From Zoroaster sp. YZ-2022 (lineage: Eukaryota > Echinodermata > Asteroidea > Forcipulatida > Zoroasteridae), in assembly GCA_029582265.1 (NCBI GenBank), contig CM055823.1:19774827-19838826 (forward strand): a stretch of DNA of 64,000 nt. The letters run 5' to 3'. Of the stretch, positions 34,716 to 46,244 are shown in pieces. Within the stretch, counting starts at the first letter, position 1. Each line of letters starts with the position of its first letter. The notes below the pieces were generated by a model that saw nothing but the letters and a program-made list of their open reading frames with translations, had not been told where the DNA came from and ran no database searches. Position numbers and translations under genes: made by a program.

Positions 34716-35084
34716 TTTTTTTTTATTGTAATTTAATTTAACTCATTCACTTGATTATTTTGTTCGACTTGACGAAATAAAATTATGAGGAATTTTAGAT
34801 TGTGTTTCTTGTCCTTTTTGTAATGAGTTGTATTTCCTTCCTCCATGATTTAAGTACATTGAAATTGTTCAATATAAAAACACATAAACAAACCGCCAAA
34901 AAAGGATGGGAATGATGTCATGTCGTAATAAACCACTGCCGCATAAATGGAGTTAAAATTCTTGGGCTTTACACAATTCTACATATGCTAGTGTTCGTTT
35001 TTTGGGGAATTGCATGTATATGACCGGCTGACACTAAGTGACAGTATAGGGGTGACGATACTGAAATTTTAATAATGCGATATT

Positions 35085-35895
35085 AGGCCAAAAAAAAAAT
35101 TTGTTGAGTTGCCCTCCAGTGAAAATATTTGAAGGGCTCGGTCGGTCGGGATTTTTTATTTTATTTTTTTTTTATTTTTATTTTTTTTTCTTCCCTCCTC
35201 GACTGTCATTTTAAGATTGAAATGCATTGGAACTGAAACCATATACCATGTTTTTCATTTGTATACCTATCAGCAAGGAATTTTACTTCAGAATAAAAGT
35301 ATCCCAAGCATTTTTGTTGTACTTTTCGCTGTGATTGACCATGGAGGTCTTCCTCCATAGATTGACACAGCAAATTCATCCATATTAGTGCAATGCTCAA
35401 CGCGTGCAACATGTGAGTGGCCATTCGACGGAAAACGTGTAGATCGAGTCGCAATCGCTGACACACGACAGTGCGGGAGCCAGTGCACAACATGTGAGGG
35501 CCATTTGATTTGAAAACGGTAGATTGAGTCACAATCGTTGACGTGTCAGCGGCCAGTGGAAACATGCGAGGGCCATTCGATTGGAAAACATGTAGATTTG
35601 AGTCGCAATCGCTGGCACACAGTGTGTGCGAAGGCAGTGCACCATGTGAGGGAGGGCCATTCGACGGAAAACATGTAGACTGAGTCTTGGGTACCGGTAA
35701 ATTTACCGGTAAAAAAAAGTGGAAAATTTCACAAATCAAACGTATTATGTTTTATACAAAGAAAATTGGTAAGTTTCATTAATAAATAGGCCTATGAATG
35801 ACGAGGGAAATTTTTTTTTAAAAAACGACCCGAGATTTCAGCACTTTTGGGTCGGTCGGTGGAGGGCAACTCAACATTTTTTTTTTTTTTTGCCT
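35085..35895. mobile_element. MITE with GTTGAGTTGCCCTCC ends
   Basis: Left AGGCCAAAAAAAAAATTTG then TTGAGTTGCCCTCCA; right GGAGGGCAACTCAAC then A/T-rich and TGCCTT. About 810 bp with a tandem repeat and an ACCGGTAAATTTACCGGT palindrome inside (about 35691). Confidence 0.8.
35395..35695. repeat. Imperfect tandem repeat of about 70 bp, 4 copies
   Basis: Repeats of GGCCATTCGA...GTAGA..GAGTCGCAATCGCTGACAC with diverged spacing. A reversed single unit (ATCGAATGGCC...CATGGTGCACTGCC) lies outside the MITE at about 35930-35965. Confidence 0.65.
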
Positions 35896-36572
35896 TATTT
35901 ACCGGTACCCAAGACTCGATCTGTTTTCAAATCGAATGGCCCCGGCCCTCACATGGTGCACTGCCTTCAGCACACTAAAGGATCTGAAAAATATCCTTTC
36001 TCTTCTACACATTTCCCCAATTTGACCAATCGGTCATTATCATGCGTTCATATACAAAAAGCCTACTATTCCCACAAAACTCATTGTCAAATGGACAAAT
36101 TTTGGAAATAGTCAACACGGATTCACTGTATTTCAATTTGTATGACAAATACATCTTGGAAAACAAAAACAAAAGTCAACAAATATGTGGTGTCACCATA
36201 GCTCTATGGTGTCACTGAATGGGTTTGCACCATCATTATTTACGCTTACTACGCTTTTTTTACACCGCAGCGACGGGTTTTGTACGCATTTCGCCCTTTG
36301 TGTCAAGACTATGAACCCATTCAGCACGCATGCCGCTGGCGAATTTCGACACGCAAAAAAACCTACCATCAACGGAGAGGAAATGGCTCCATGAGTTCCA
36401 CTGCAGAGCGCCATGGTCGACTGCAGCTTGGAGTTTTCTATCGTCGCGCCTAGGGTTTCGTAGTCTCTCTCTCAAGACCGGAATTGGCACTTTTACTGCA
36501 CATAACCCGTCGCTGGTGTAAAAGAAAAACACGCTTCCTGGTACATTTTCCCCAGGCACCCGATCAGTATTT

Positions 36573-39500
36573 TGCCCCAAAATGATTACGCTTTGTTTTC
36601 AACTTAAAAACCAAAAGTCATGATATCGCGACAGGAGTTCACATCATGTCTGAAAATTTCAACGTGGTACATGCACAAAATAAATTGTTATGGAGAAAAT
36701 TGAAAAATTAAGAATTATACTCTATGACTATGGCGGAGTAGGTGGCAATCCTATTTTCAGTATTTTTGCCCAAAATGATTACGCTTGTTTTTCAACCTAA
36801 AACCAAAAAGTCATGATATCGCGACAGGAGTTCACATCATGTCTGAAAATTTCAACGTGGTACATGCACAAAATAAATTGTTATGGAGAAAATTGAAAAA
36901 AAATAAGAATTATACTCTATGGAGTAGGTGGCAATCCTATTTTCAGTATTTTTGCCCCAAAAATTATTACGCTTGTTTTCAACTTAAAAACCCAAAAAGT
37001 CATGATATCGCGACAGGAGTTCACATCATGTCTGAAAATTTCAACGTGGTACATGCACAAAATAAATTGTTATGGAGAAAATTGAAATAAATTAAGAATT
37101 ATACTCTATGGAATAGGTGGCAATCCTATTTTCAGTATTTTTGCCCCAAAAATGATTACGCTTGTTTTCAACTTAAAAACCAAAAAGTCATGATATCGCG
37201 ACAGGAGTTCACATCATGTCTGAAAATTTCAACGTGGTACATGCACAAAATAAATTGTTATGGAGAAAATTGAAAAAAATTAAGAATTATACTCTATGAC
37301 TATGGCGGAGTAGGTGGCAATCCTATTTTCAGTATTTTTGCCCCAAAATGATTACGCTTGTTTTCAACCTAAAAACCAAAAAGTCATGATATCGCGACAG
37401 GAGTTCACATCATGTCTGAAAATTTCAACGTGGTACATGCACAAAATAAATTGTTATGGAGAAAATTGAAAAAAATTAAGAATTATACTCTATGGAGTAG
37501 GTGGCAATCCTATTTTCAGTATTTTTGCCCCAAAAATGATTTATTTTTACGCTTGTTTTCAACTTAAAAACCAAAAAGTCATGATATCGCGACAGGAGTT
37601 CACATCATGTCTGAAAATTTCAACGTGGTACATGCACAAAATAAATTGTTATGGAGAAAATTGAAAAAAATTAAGAATTATACTCTATGGAATAGGTGGC
37701 AATCCTATTTTCAGTATTTTTGCCCCAAAATGATTACGCTTGTTTTCAACTTAAAACCAAAAGTCATGATATCGCGACAGGAGTTCACATCATGTCTGAA
37801 AATTTCAACGTGGTACATGCACAAAATAAATTGTTATGGAGAAAATTGAAAAAATTAAAATTATACTCTATGGAGTAGGTGGCAATCCTATTTTCAGTAT
37901 TTTTGCCCCAAAATGATTACGCTTGTTTTCAACTTAAAACCAAAAGTCATGATATCGCGACAGGAGTTCACATCATGTCTGAAAATTTCAACGTGGTACA
38001 TGCACAAAATAAATTGTTATGGAGAAAATTGAAAAAAATTAAGAATTATACTCTATGACTATGGCGGAGTAGGTGGCAATCCTATTTTCAGTATTTTTAC
38101 CCCAAAAATGATTACGCTTGTTTTCAACCTAAAAACCAAAAAGTCATGATATCGCGACAGGAGTTCACATCATGTCTGAAAATTTCAACGTGGTACATGC
38201 ACAAAATAAATTGTTAGGGAGAAAAATTGAAAAAATTAAGAATTATACTCTATGGAATAGGTGGCAATCCTATTTTCAGTATTTTTGCCCCAAAAATGAT
38301 TACGCTTGTTTTCAACTTAAAAACCAAAAAGTCATGATATCGCGACAGGAGTTCACATCATGTCTGAAAATTTCAACGTGGTACATGCACAAAATAAATT
38401 GTTATGGAGAAAATTGAAAAAAATTAAAAATTATACTCTATGGAGTAGGTGGCAATCCTATTTTCAGTATTTTTGCCCCAAAATGATTACGCTTGTTTTC
38501 AACTTAAAAACCAAAAAGTCATGATATCGCGACAGGAGTTCACATCATGTCTGAAAATTTCAACGTGGTACATGCACAAAATAAATTGTTATGGAGAAAA
38601 TTGAAAACAAATTAAGAATTATACTCTATGCATGGAGTAGGTGGCAATCCTATTTTCAGTATTTTTGCCCCAAAAATGATTACGCTTGTTTTCAACTTAA
38701 AAACCAAAAAGTCATGATATCGCGACAGGAGTTCACATCATGTCTGAAAATTTCAACGTGGTACATGCACAAAATAAATTGTTATGGAGAAAATTGAAAA
38801 AAATTAAGAATTATACTCTATGACTATGGCGGAGTAGGTGGCAATCCTATTTTCAGTATTTTTGCCCCAAAAATGATTATGCTTGTTTTCAACCTAAAAA
38901 CCAAAAAGTCATGATATCGCGACAGGAGTTCACATCATGTCTGAAAATTTCAACGTGGTACATGCACAAAATAAATTGTTATGGAGAAAATTGAAAAAAA
39001 TTAAGAATTATACTCTATGACTATGGCGGAGTAGGTGGCAATCCTATTTTCAGTATTTTTGCCCCAAAAATGATTACGCTTGTTTTCAACCTAAAAACCA
39101 AAAAGTCATGATATCGCGACAGAAGTTCACATCATGTCTGAAAATTTCAACGTGGTACATGCACAAAATAAATTGTTATGGAGAAAATTGAAAAAAATTA
39201 AGAATTATACTCTATGACTATGGCGGAGTAGGTGGCAATCCTATTTTCAGTATTTTTGCCCCAAAAATGATTACGCTTGTTTTCAACCTAAAACCAAAAA
39301 GTCATGATATCGCGACAGGAGTTCACATCATGTCTGAAAATTTCAACGTGGTACATGCACAAAATAAATTGTTATGGAGAAAATTGAAAAAAATTAAGAA
39401 TTATACTCTATGGAGTAGGTGGCAATCCTATTTTCAGTATTTTTGCCCCAAAAATGATTACGCTTGTTTTCAACTAAAAACCAACAAGTCATGATATCGC

Positions 39501-41865
39501 GACAGGAGTTCACATCATGTCTGAAAATTTCAACGTGGTACATGCACAAAATAAATTGTTATGGATAAAATTGAAAAAATTATGAATTATACTCTATGGA
39601 GTAGGTGGCAATCCTATTTTCAGTATTTTTGCCCCAAAAATGATTACGCTTGTTTTCAACTTAAAAAACAAAAAGTCATGATATCGCGACAGGAGTTCAC
39701 ATCATGTCTGAAAATTTCAACGTGGTACATGCACAAAATAAATTGTTATGGAGAAAATTGAAAAAAAATTAAGAATTATACTCTATGCATGGAGTAGGTG
39801 GCAATCCTATTTTCAGTATTTTTGCCCCAAAAATGATTATGCTTGTTTTCAACCTAAAAACCAAAAAGTCATGATATCGCGACAGGAGTTCACATCATGT
39901 CTGAAAATTTCAACGTGGTACATGCACAAAATAAATTGTTATGGAGAAAATTGAAAAAAATTAAGAATTATACTCTATGACTATGGCGGAGTAGGTGGCA
40001 ATCCTATTTTCAGTATTTTTGCCCCAAAAATGATTACGCTTGTTTTCAACCTAAAAACCAAAAAGTCATGATATCGCGACAGAAGTTCACATCATGTCTG
40101 AAAATTTCAACGTGGTACATGCACAAAATAAATTGTTATGGAGAAAATTGAAAAAAATTAAGAATTATACTCTATGACTATGGCGGAGTAGGTGGCAATC
40201 CTATTTTCAGTATTTTTACCCCAAAAATGATTACGCTTGTTTTCAACCTAAAAACCAAAAAGTCATGATATCGCGACAGGAGTTCACATCATGTCTGAAA
40301 ATTTCAACGTGGTACATGCACAAAATAAATTGTTATGGAGAAAATTGAAAAATTAAGAATTATACTCTATGGAATAGGTGGCAATCCTATTTTCAGTATT
40401 TTTGCCCCAAAATGATTACGCTTGTTTTCAACTTAAAAACCAAAAGTCATGATATCGCGACAGGAGTTCACATCATGTCTGAAAATTTCAACGTGGTACA
40501 TGCACAAAATAAAATTGTTATGGAAAATTGAAAAATTAAAAATTATACTCTATGGAGTAGGTGGCAATCCTATTTTCAGTATTTTGCCCCAAAATGATTA
40601 CGCTTGTTTTCAACTTAAAAACCAAAAAGTCATGATATCGCGACAGGAGTTCACATCATGTCTGAAAATTTCAACGTGGTACATGCACAAAATAAATTGT
40701 TATGGAGAAAATTGAAAACAAATTAAGAATTATACTCTATGCATGGAGTAGGTGGCAATCCTATTTTCAGTATTTTTGCCCCAAAAATGATTACGCTTTT
40801 TTTCAACTTAAATACCTAAATGTCATGATATCGCGACAGGAGTTCACATCATGTCTGAAAATTTCAACGTGGTACATGCACAAAATAAATTGTTATGGAG
40901 AAAATTGAAAAAAATTAAGAATTATACTCTATGACTATGGCGGAGTAGGTGGAAATCCTATTTTCAGTATTTTTGCCCCAAAAATGATTATGCTTGTTTT
41001 CAACCTAAAACCAAAAAGTCATGATATCGCGACAGGAGTTCACATCATGTCTGAAAATTTCAACGTGGTACATGCACAAAATAAATTGTTATGGAGAAAA
41101 TTGAAAAAATTAAGAATTATACTCTATGACTATGGGCGGAGTAGGTGGCAATCCTATTTTCAGTATTTTTGCCCCAAAATGATTACGCTTGTTTTCAACC
41201 TAAAACCAAAAAGTCATGATATCGCGACAGAAGTTCACATCATGTCTGAAAATTTCAACGTGGTACATGCACAAAATAAATTGTTATGGAGAAAATTGAA
41301 AAAATTAAGAATTATACTCTATGACTATGGCGGAGTAGGTGGCAATCCTATTTTCAGTATTTTTGCCCCAAAAATGATTACGCTTGTTTTCAACCTAAAA
41401 CCAAAAAGTCATGATATCGCGACAGGAGTTCACATCATGTCTGAAAATTTCAACGTGGTACATGCACAAAATAAATTGTTATGGAGAAAATTGAAAAAAT
41501 TAAGAATTATACTCTATGGAGTAGGTGGCAATCCTATTTTCAGTATTTTGCCCCAAAAATGATTACGCTTTGTTTTCAACTTAAAACCAAAAGTCATGAT
41601 ATCGCGACAGGAGTTCACATCATGTATGAAAAATTCAAAGTGGTACATGCACAAAATAAATTGTTATGGAGAAAATTGAAAAAAAATTAAGAATTATACT
41701 CTATGGAGTAGGTGGCAATCCTATTTTCAGTATTTTTGCCCCAAAAATGATTACGCTTGTTTTCAACTTAAAAACCAAAAAGTCATGATATTGCGACAGG
41801 AGTTCACATCATGTCTGAAAATTTCAACGTGGTACATGCACAAAATAAATTGTTATGGAGAAAAA
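36573..41865. repeat. About 189-bp satellite, 28 units, higher-order structure
   Basis: Each unit contains GTCATGATATCGCGACAGGA, TCTGAAAATTTCAACGTGGT, GCACAAAATAAATTGTTATG and ATTTTCAGTATTTTTGCCCC. Units differ near TATACTCTATG: long (GACTATGGCGGAGTAGG), short (GGAGTAGG or GGAATAGG) or GCATGGAGTAGG. These and other single-base variants recur in the same order 11 units later (see findings). The core is highly uniform, consistent with ongoing homogenisation. Short frames (MSENFNVVHAQNKLLWRKLK) are by-products. Confidence 0.97.
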
Positions 41866-42176
41866 AAGGTACAAAGCCTTGCACATCTACGAGTTCGAGT
41901 GAATCACGCGCATCGCCAGTGTGCCGACAAGGCAAGCTTTTTAACCGGGCCCAACTTAACTCAGGCTAATGGTACAGTGGTCAACTCGTTCATCACACTG
42001 GCACCCGACTAATGTCCGTACATGTACAATGTACCTCCTCCATGAATGTACAGAGTACATAATTACACATTGTACATTGCAACCATACTGGCTGGGTGGA
42101 TGCCGGGTGTTGATCAATATGCTTAACTTCATCCTTCATTCCGTCTACCTCTTTCAATACTCTCATAGCCTTGGTT

Positions 42177-42222
42177 TACGCTTGTTTTCAACTTAAAAAC
42201 CAAAAGTCATGATATCGAGGCA
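42177..42222. repeat. Detached fragment of the satellite unit
   Basis: TTACGCTTGTTTTCAACTTA followed by AAAGTCATGATATCG, then divergence; separated from the main array by about 310 bp of unrelated sequence. Confidence 0.9.
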
Positions 42223-42224
42223 AA

Positions 42225-43285
42225 GTTTGTTCACATTTTGTGAGTAACATGATCCAAATCGCTAACAAATATTTCTATTGCATGACAAGCAAGGTGCGTG
42301 TTCTCGTTCGACCAATAAGAAAAGCGTTTCGCGCTTATAGGCATTGTACACAGCGCGTATGAATATTTATATTGGTTATTATGATGACGTATTGTTCTCG
42401 TTGGCCAATAGAACAAATTGTTACTGCTATGCATAGGGGCATTGCACACGTGCTAACCTCGTACATACCCTGAGTGCCTTCCAATGACTGGATCAAATTA
42501 GCGCGCTGGATCTTAAGATGAGAATGTAATTCCAGTTGACGATAATTTGTTTGGTGACAATCAGTATTTTACACGCAAAGATCTAAATTACAGGTACACG
42601 TGACATCATCTGACCAAAACATTTAAAGAAAAGTAGGATGCATGATATCTATTTATTTACTTATATTCATAGTTACTTTTAATAATAATAAAGTGCAGGA
42701 TTTATACCGAAATAGGTTTTCAAAATAAAAACCGCGGTTTTATAAAATCATCCGCTTTTGAGCCCCAGAGCGGGTCAATTTATCCCGACAGTCGAGGCTT
42801 ACGTTTACTGGTCCTCATCGTATCCTTGTTCTTCGGCAACGATTATTAAAACAACCCATGATAATTAGGAACCCCGATGGATGAATTGTTATTTTAAGTC
42901 CAATTGTTAGTATCTGTTTGGCCCGCAACATACCTCAGTTCGGTAATCAATGCATTATAATTATTGTCCATTTCGTAATTACACTCTGGAATATGATATA
43001 TATTATTCTAAACGTATCCCCTTTCCGATGAAAAACAGATTAACAAGTAGGCCTATACCTAAATATACACCTATCACGTACGCCTATCACAGCGGCACGC
43101 CAACCCATTCTCAGCACAGACACCTATTCTCATATGGGCAAGGTCAGTGGTATTCTGAGCAAATTGCGTGCATGTCCCCCGGCCGTTGTATACCACTACC
43201 AGTGTTTTTTAGATTGGAAATTTACAGACACTTCGTAAGTGTTTTTAATCTTTTTATCGCCTCTTGTGTGCAAGTTGTACCGGTA
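42225..43285. other. Interior of the CACTA-like element, no gene seen
   Basis: I see no transposase-like frame. The longest plus-strand frame (42950-43303, 117 codons) has no family resemblance. Confidence 0.5.
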
Positions 43286-43289
43286 CGTG

Positions 43290-43510
43290 TTATACTCGGT
43301 TAAACCACGGTTAAACTTGCATCCTCATTATCACATTGAACAAAGGTTTACAGTTATGAATAACAAAGGAAATCCTGGCCGGAAACCACTCGGTTAAAAC
43401 GCGGTGAGAATGCGGTTGAATAGCCGGCTGAAATCAAAGGGTTAAACATGGGTTAAAACACGGTTAAAAAAACATTTAACCGAGTCTCTTTATATTTTAA
43501 CCGAGGAGAT
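43290..43510. repeat. Right subterminal GGTTAAA repeats of the CACTA-like element
   Basis: CGGTTAAACCACGGTTAAAC (43298), CGGTTAAAACGCGG (43390), GGGTTAAACATGGGTTAAAA (43439), CGGTTAAAAAAAC and two inverted TTTTAACCGAG/TTTAACCGAG copies near the end. Confidence 0.75.
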
Positions 43511-43520
43511 TTTCACAGTG

Positions 43521-43956
43521 TATATAGAACTGTATGAAGATAATGGTGATGCATACATTGTATCATGTTATATAGAACTGTATGAAGATAACGGTGATGC
43601 ATACATTGTATCATGTTATATAGAACTGTATGAAGATTACGGTGATGCATACATTGTATCATGTTATATAGAACTGTATGAAGATTACGGTGATGCATAC
43701 ATTGTATCATGTTATATAGAACTGTATGAAGATAACGGTGATGCATACATTGTATCATGTTATATAGAACTGTATGAAGATAACGGTGATGCATACATTG
43801 TATCATGTTATATAGAACTGTATGAAGATAACGGTGATGCATACATTGTATCATGTTATATAGAACTGTATGAAGATAACGGTGATGCATACATTGTATC
43901 ATGTTATATAGAACTGTATGAAGATAATGGTGATGCATACATTGTATCATGTTATA
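43521..43956. repeat. 48-bp minisatellite, 9 copies (right half)
   Basis: Same unit and phase as 31990-32994; it begins mid-unit exactly where the left half stops. Thirty copies in total before the insertion. Confidence 0.98.
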
Positions 43957-44232
43957 TGTGACTGGCTCTGGCAAAACCCTAAACTTGGACCCAATTTTCA
44001 AAAGTGACCTCCCAAATTTATCGTGAAAATTAACAATGTACCCAACAGCGTTTCAGGATTTTTCTTTTTCCATCAAAATCTAGAGAAAATGCTCTATATG
44101 GTGACATGAAAACTGGTCCCTCAACTGGTCCCGCAAACTGGTCCCTGAGGTCAGTTTTGGACCTTTTCATGGCTGTTAAGCATTATGGTAAATGCCGAGA
44201 AGTTTCGGGTTTTGCCAGAGCGGGTCACATAT
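43957..44232. mobile_element. MITE, GGCTCTG-ended, about 275 bp
   Basis: GTGACTGGCTCTGGCAAAAC at the left and GTTTTGCCAGAGCGGGTCAC at the right. ATAT flanks both sides, a possible 4-bp target duplication. Ends are related to those at 28603-28968. It caps the minisatellite. Confidence 0.85.
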
Positions 44233-44377
44233 TTTAGTTGGTAATCAAGGAATTACACAAAGTATTTTTTGTTTCCTAAGTGGCTGTATGAAATTGTGCC
44301 TATAGTCCGAGTCTTTAATCAGTCATGTAACATGTAACCGATGTAACGAATTTAAGATTTTGTATTTCTCCACACAG

Positions 44378-44606
44378 ATAAGGAATTATTAATCCGGATC
44401 CGTTATCGTTCCCAAGAGGTGATCAGAGAGCACATTAAGAATCCTTACGGCTGCTTGGTGTACTTCAGCAAACCCTTTGTGAACAACCCTGGAAACCCTT
44501 GCCCAGCCGGGGTGGAATTTCCAGAAATCACAGCTGAGCAGAAGTCTGCCATGACAGAGAGTCAATTTAAATTCACTGAGCAAGTCTTGAAAGCTTTAGA
44601 GAAGGG
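44378..44606 (+). CDS. IRF-like gene, first exon of the association domain
   Basis: A 229-bp exon, acceptor CTCCACACAG and donor AAGGG|GTAAG. It reads KELLIRIRYRSQEVIREHIK, then NPYGCLVYFSKPF and on to TEQVLKALEKG. The LxIRYRxQEV...NPYGCxVYF pattern matches the opening strands of the IRF association domain (IAD, an SMAD-like MH2 fold that mediates IRF dimers and co-activator binding). It enters with two bases (AT) that join the T left at 31249 and exits with GG joining T of the last exon, both in phase. IRF proteins are transcription factors in innate immunity and cell differentiation. Confidence 0.88.
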
Positions 44607-44878
44607 GTAAGATATTGATATACCTGAGCCACCCTCCCTCCCTCCCCCTCGACCCCCCCCCCCACCCCCCACCCTCTAAGAAATTCAAAGCACTTAAAAA
44701 TAAGCAGCAAGCTTGAAAATTAATGTATGTGTAGAAAGAATTGATTGTCACTGTGTGCATTCTGTAGAACACATGTTCTTATGGTAGTTTGATTGTTGTT
44801 CAGTCATTCCTCATTTTCTCCAAAATATATTTCAGTTTTAATTGGAGAAAAGTTAGATTTTGTGACGCTGTTTTTCAC

Positions 44879-45268
44879 TAGGGCTGTGCGTTTTCGGATA
44901 TTTTTGGAACCGGATACCCGACATCAGGAAACTTCGGATACCCGGATACCCGTTTTTATTTTTGTTGAAAACATGCCTCCAGTGGTGCACAAATACATGT
45001 ACTGTAAATGGTAACAAATTGACTTTTATAAAACAGAGGATACCATACTATCGATCTTTTCTTTATTGGAGTGTAATCTCTTGAATTTAAAGATAATTGT
45101 TTGTAACGGTGTAAATATTACATTGTTTACAGAGTCACAGATTTCTGTTCACACTGCTCAAATGTTAAGTCCGAATTTTAAAAAGTCGTTTACGGGTAAT
45201 TGAAACCGAAAAATGGAACCGGGTAATGACCATTTCGGTAGGGTGTCCGGATACCCGGCACAGCCCTA
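44879..45268. mobile_element. hAT-type MITE (390 bp)
   Basis: Termini TAGGGCTGTGCG and GGCACAGCCCTA, flanked on both sides by the exact 8-bp duplication TTTTTCAC (44871-44878 and 45269-45276). Eight-base duplications and TAGGG ends are typical of hAT elements. No transposase; it lies in the last IRF intron. Confidence 0.95.
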
Positions 45269-45279
45269 TTTTTCACCAA

Positions 45280-46076
45280 CCTGAAAAAAAGAACAGCGCT
45301 TAATTTGTACATGTCATCAGCAGTACAAACAAGTGTTGTCATTTATTATCCTGTCTACTTTAATTTAATGATCATTCTGCCGATGAGGTCATATCAAAAG
45401 CAGCTTTGTGGTCCGTGTCTCTCGGATTTTAAGAGACTATCCTAACCACCTTTTTGAAAGTGTATTCATTTTTTTATTTTTTTTATTTTTTTATTTTTTT
45501 ATTATTTTTTTATTTTTTTATATGAAAGGTTGCCATAACACAAGGCTCTTAAAATGCCACTCAAAGTGCAGGCTAGAACTTGAGGAGGGGGGGGAGAATA
45601 AAAAATATATAAAATAAATGAGTAAATAAAATAAAAAATTCTATCAAAAGTTGATTTTTGCTGTCACCTGACGCTTTTCCATCAATACTTGGAGCATTCC
45701 CACCTCACTGAAAGATTTCTGTACTGAAAGATTTCTCCACTCTAAGATACTAATATTGACTAGCCTACCCACATTGTAAAGAGTTTCGAAGGTAAATTAT
45801 AGTTATATATATTTTCATCCATTAGAGGCCCAGAGTATCAGCTGGTACAAAATCATTCCCCAACCCCCTTTGATTTTCTCCTCCCCCCATAATTTTATTT
45901 TATTTTTCAAATGAAAAAAAAATATGTAAAATATTACTGTCTGAAAGTGTATACAATGGTCTGACCTCTGAGCAAAGACAAATCTTCTTAAAGAGTTATT
46001 TCATCTATTTTGAAGTACACTAGGATCATTGCATGTAAAAGAACCCAGAATCCTTATTGTGAAAGAATACCAGATT
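45280..46076. other. Intron sequence, no feature
   Basis: Low-complexity TTTTTATT run (45470-45520) and G/C runs; nothing else seen. Confidence 0.5.
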
Positions 46077-46244
46077 ACCCCGGTGTCTCTGGTGCCGAAT
46101 AGGCTTACATAAAAAGCAACTGGTACCATAGCGAGTGTAGAAAAATCCATCTGTGTGTTTGAGTGGCAATCCATGCCAAATACTGTTGTACTTTTGGAAA
46201 TGCTGTTATATTACAATTATAGAAGTTTCCCACTTCTGTTTCAG

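Larger units (their letters stand above)
32995..43520. mobile_element. CACTA-like (EnSpm-type) element, 10,526 bp, non-autonomous
   Basis: The element begins CACTGTGAAAATCTCGCTCG and ends GAGATTTTCACAGTG, a near-perfect terminal inverted repeat that starts CACTG. Both sides are flanked by TAT (32992-32994 and 43521-43523). Removing the element plus one TAT restores an exact 48-bp minisatellite unit, so the boundaries and the 3-bp target duplication are certain. CACTG termini, 3-bp duplications and dense subterminal repeats are features of CACTA/EnSpm transposons. Inside are a hairpin near 33.6 kb, a Penelope-derived palindrome, a nested MITE near 35 kb and a satellite of about 5.3 kb. I found no transposase-like frame, so it would need enzyme from elsewhere. 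It lies in an intron of the IRF-like gene. Confidence 0.88.

Noticed and set aside
35206..35739. 177-codon minus-strand frame
   Set aside because: It runs over tandem repeats inside a MITE; repeated NGP/SNGPHM motifs reflect the DNA repeat.
36785..41690. Recurrent short protein MSENFNVVHAQNKLLWRKLK in the satellite
   Set aside because: It is present only because each unit is nearly identical; frames end within one or two units and differ by indels.
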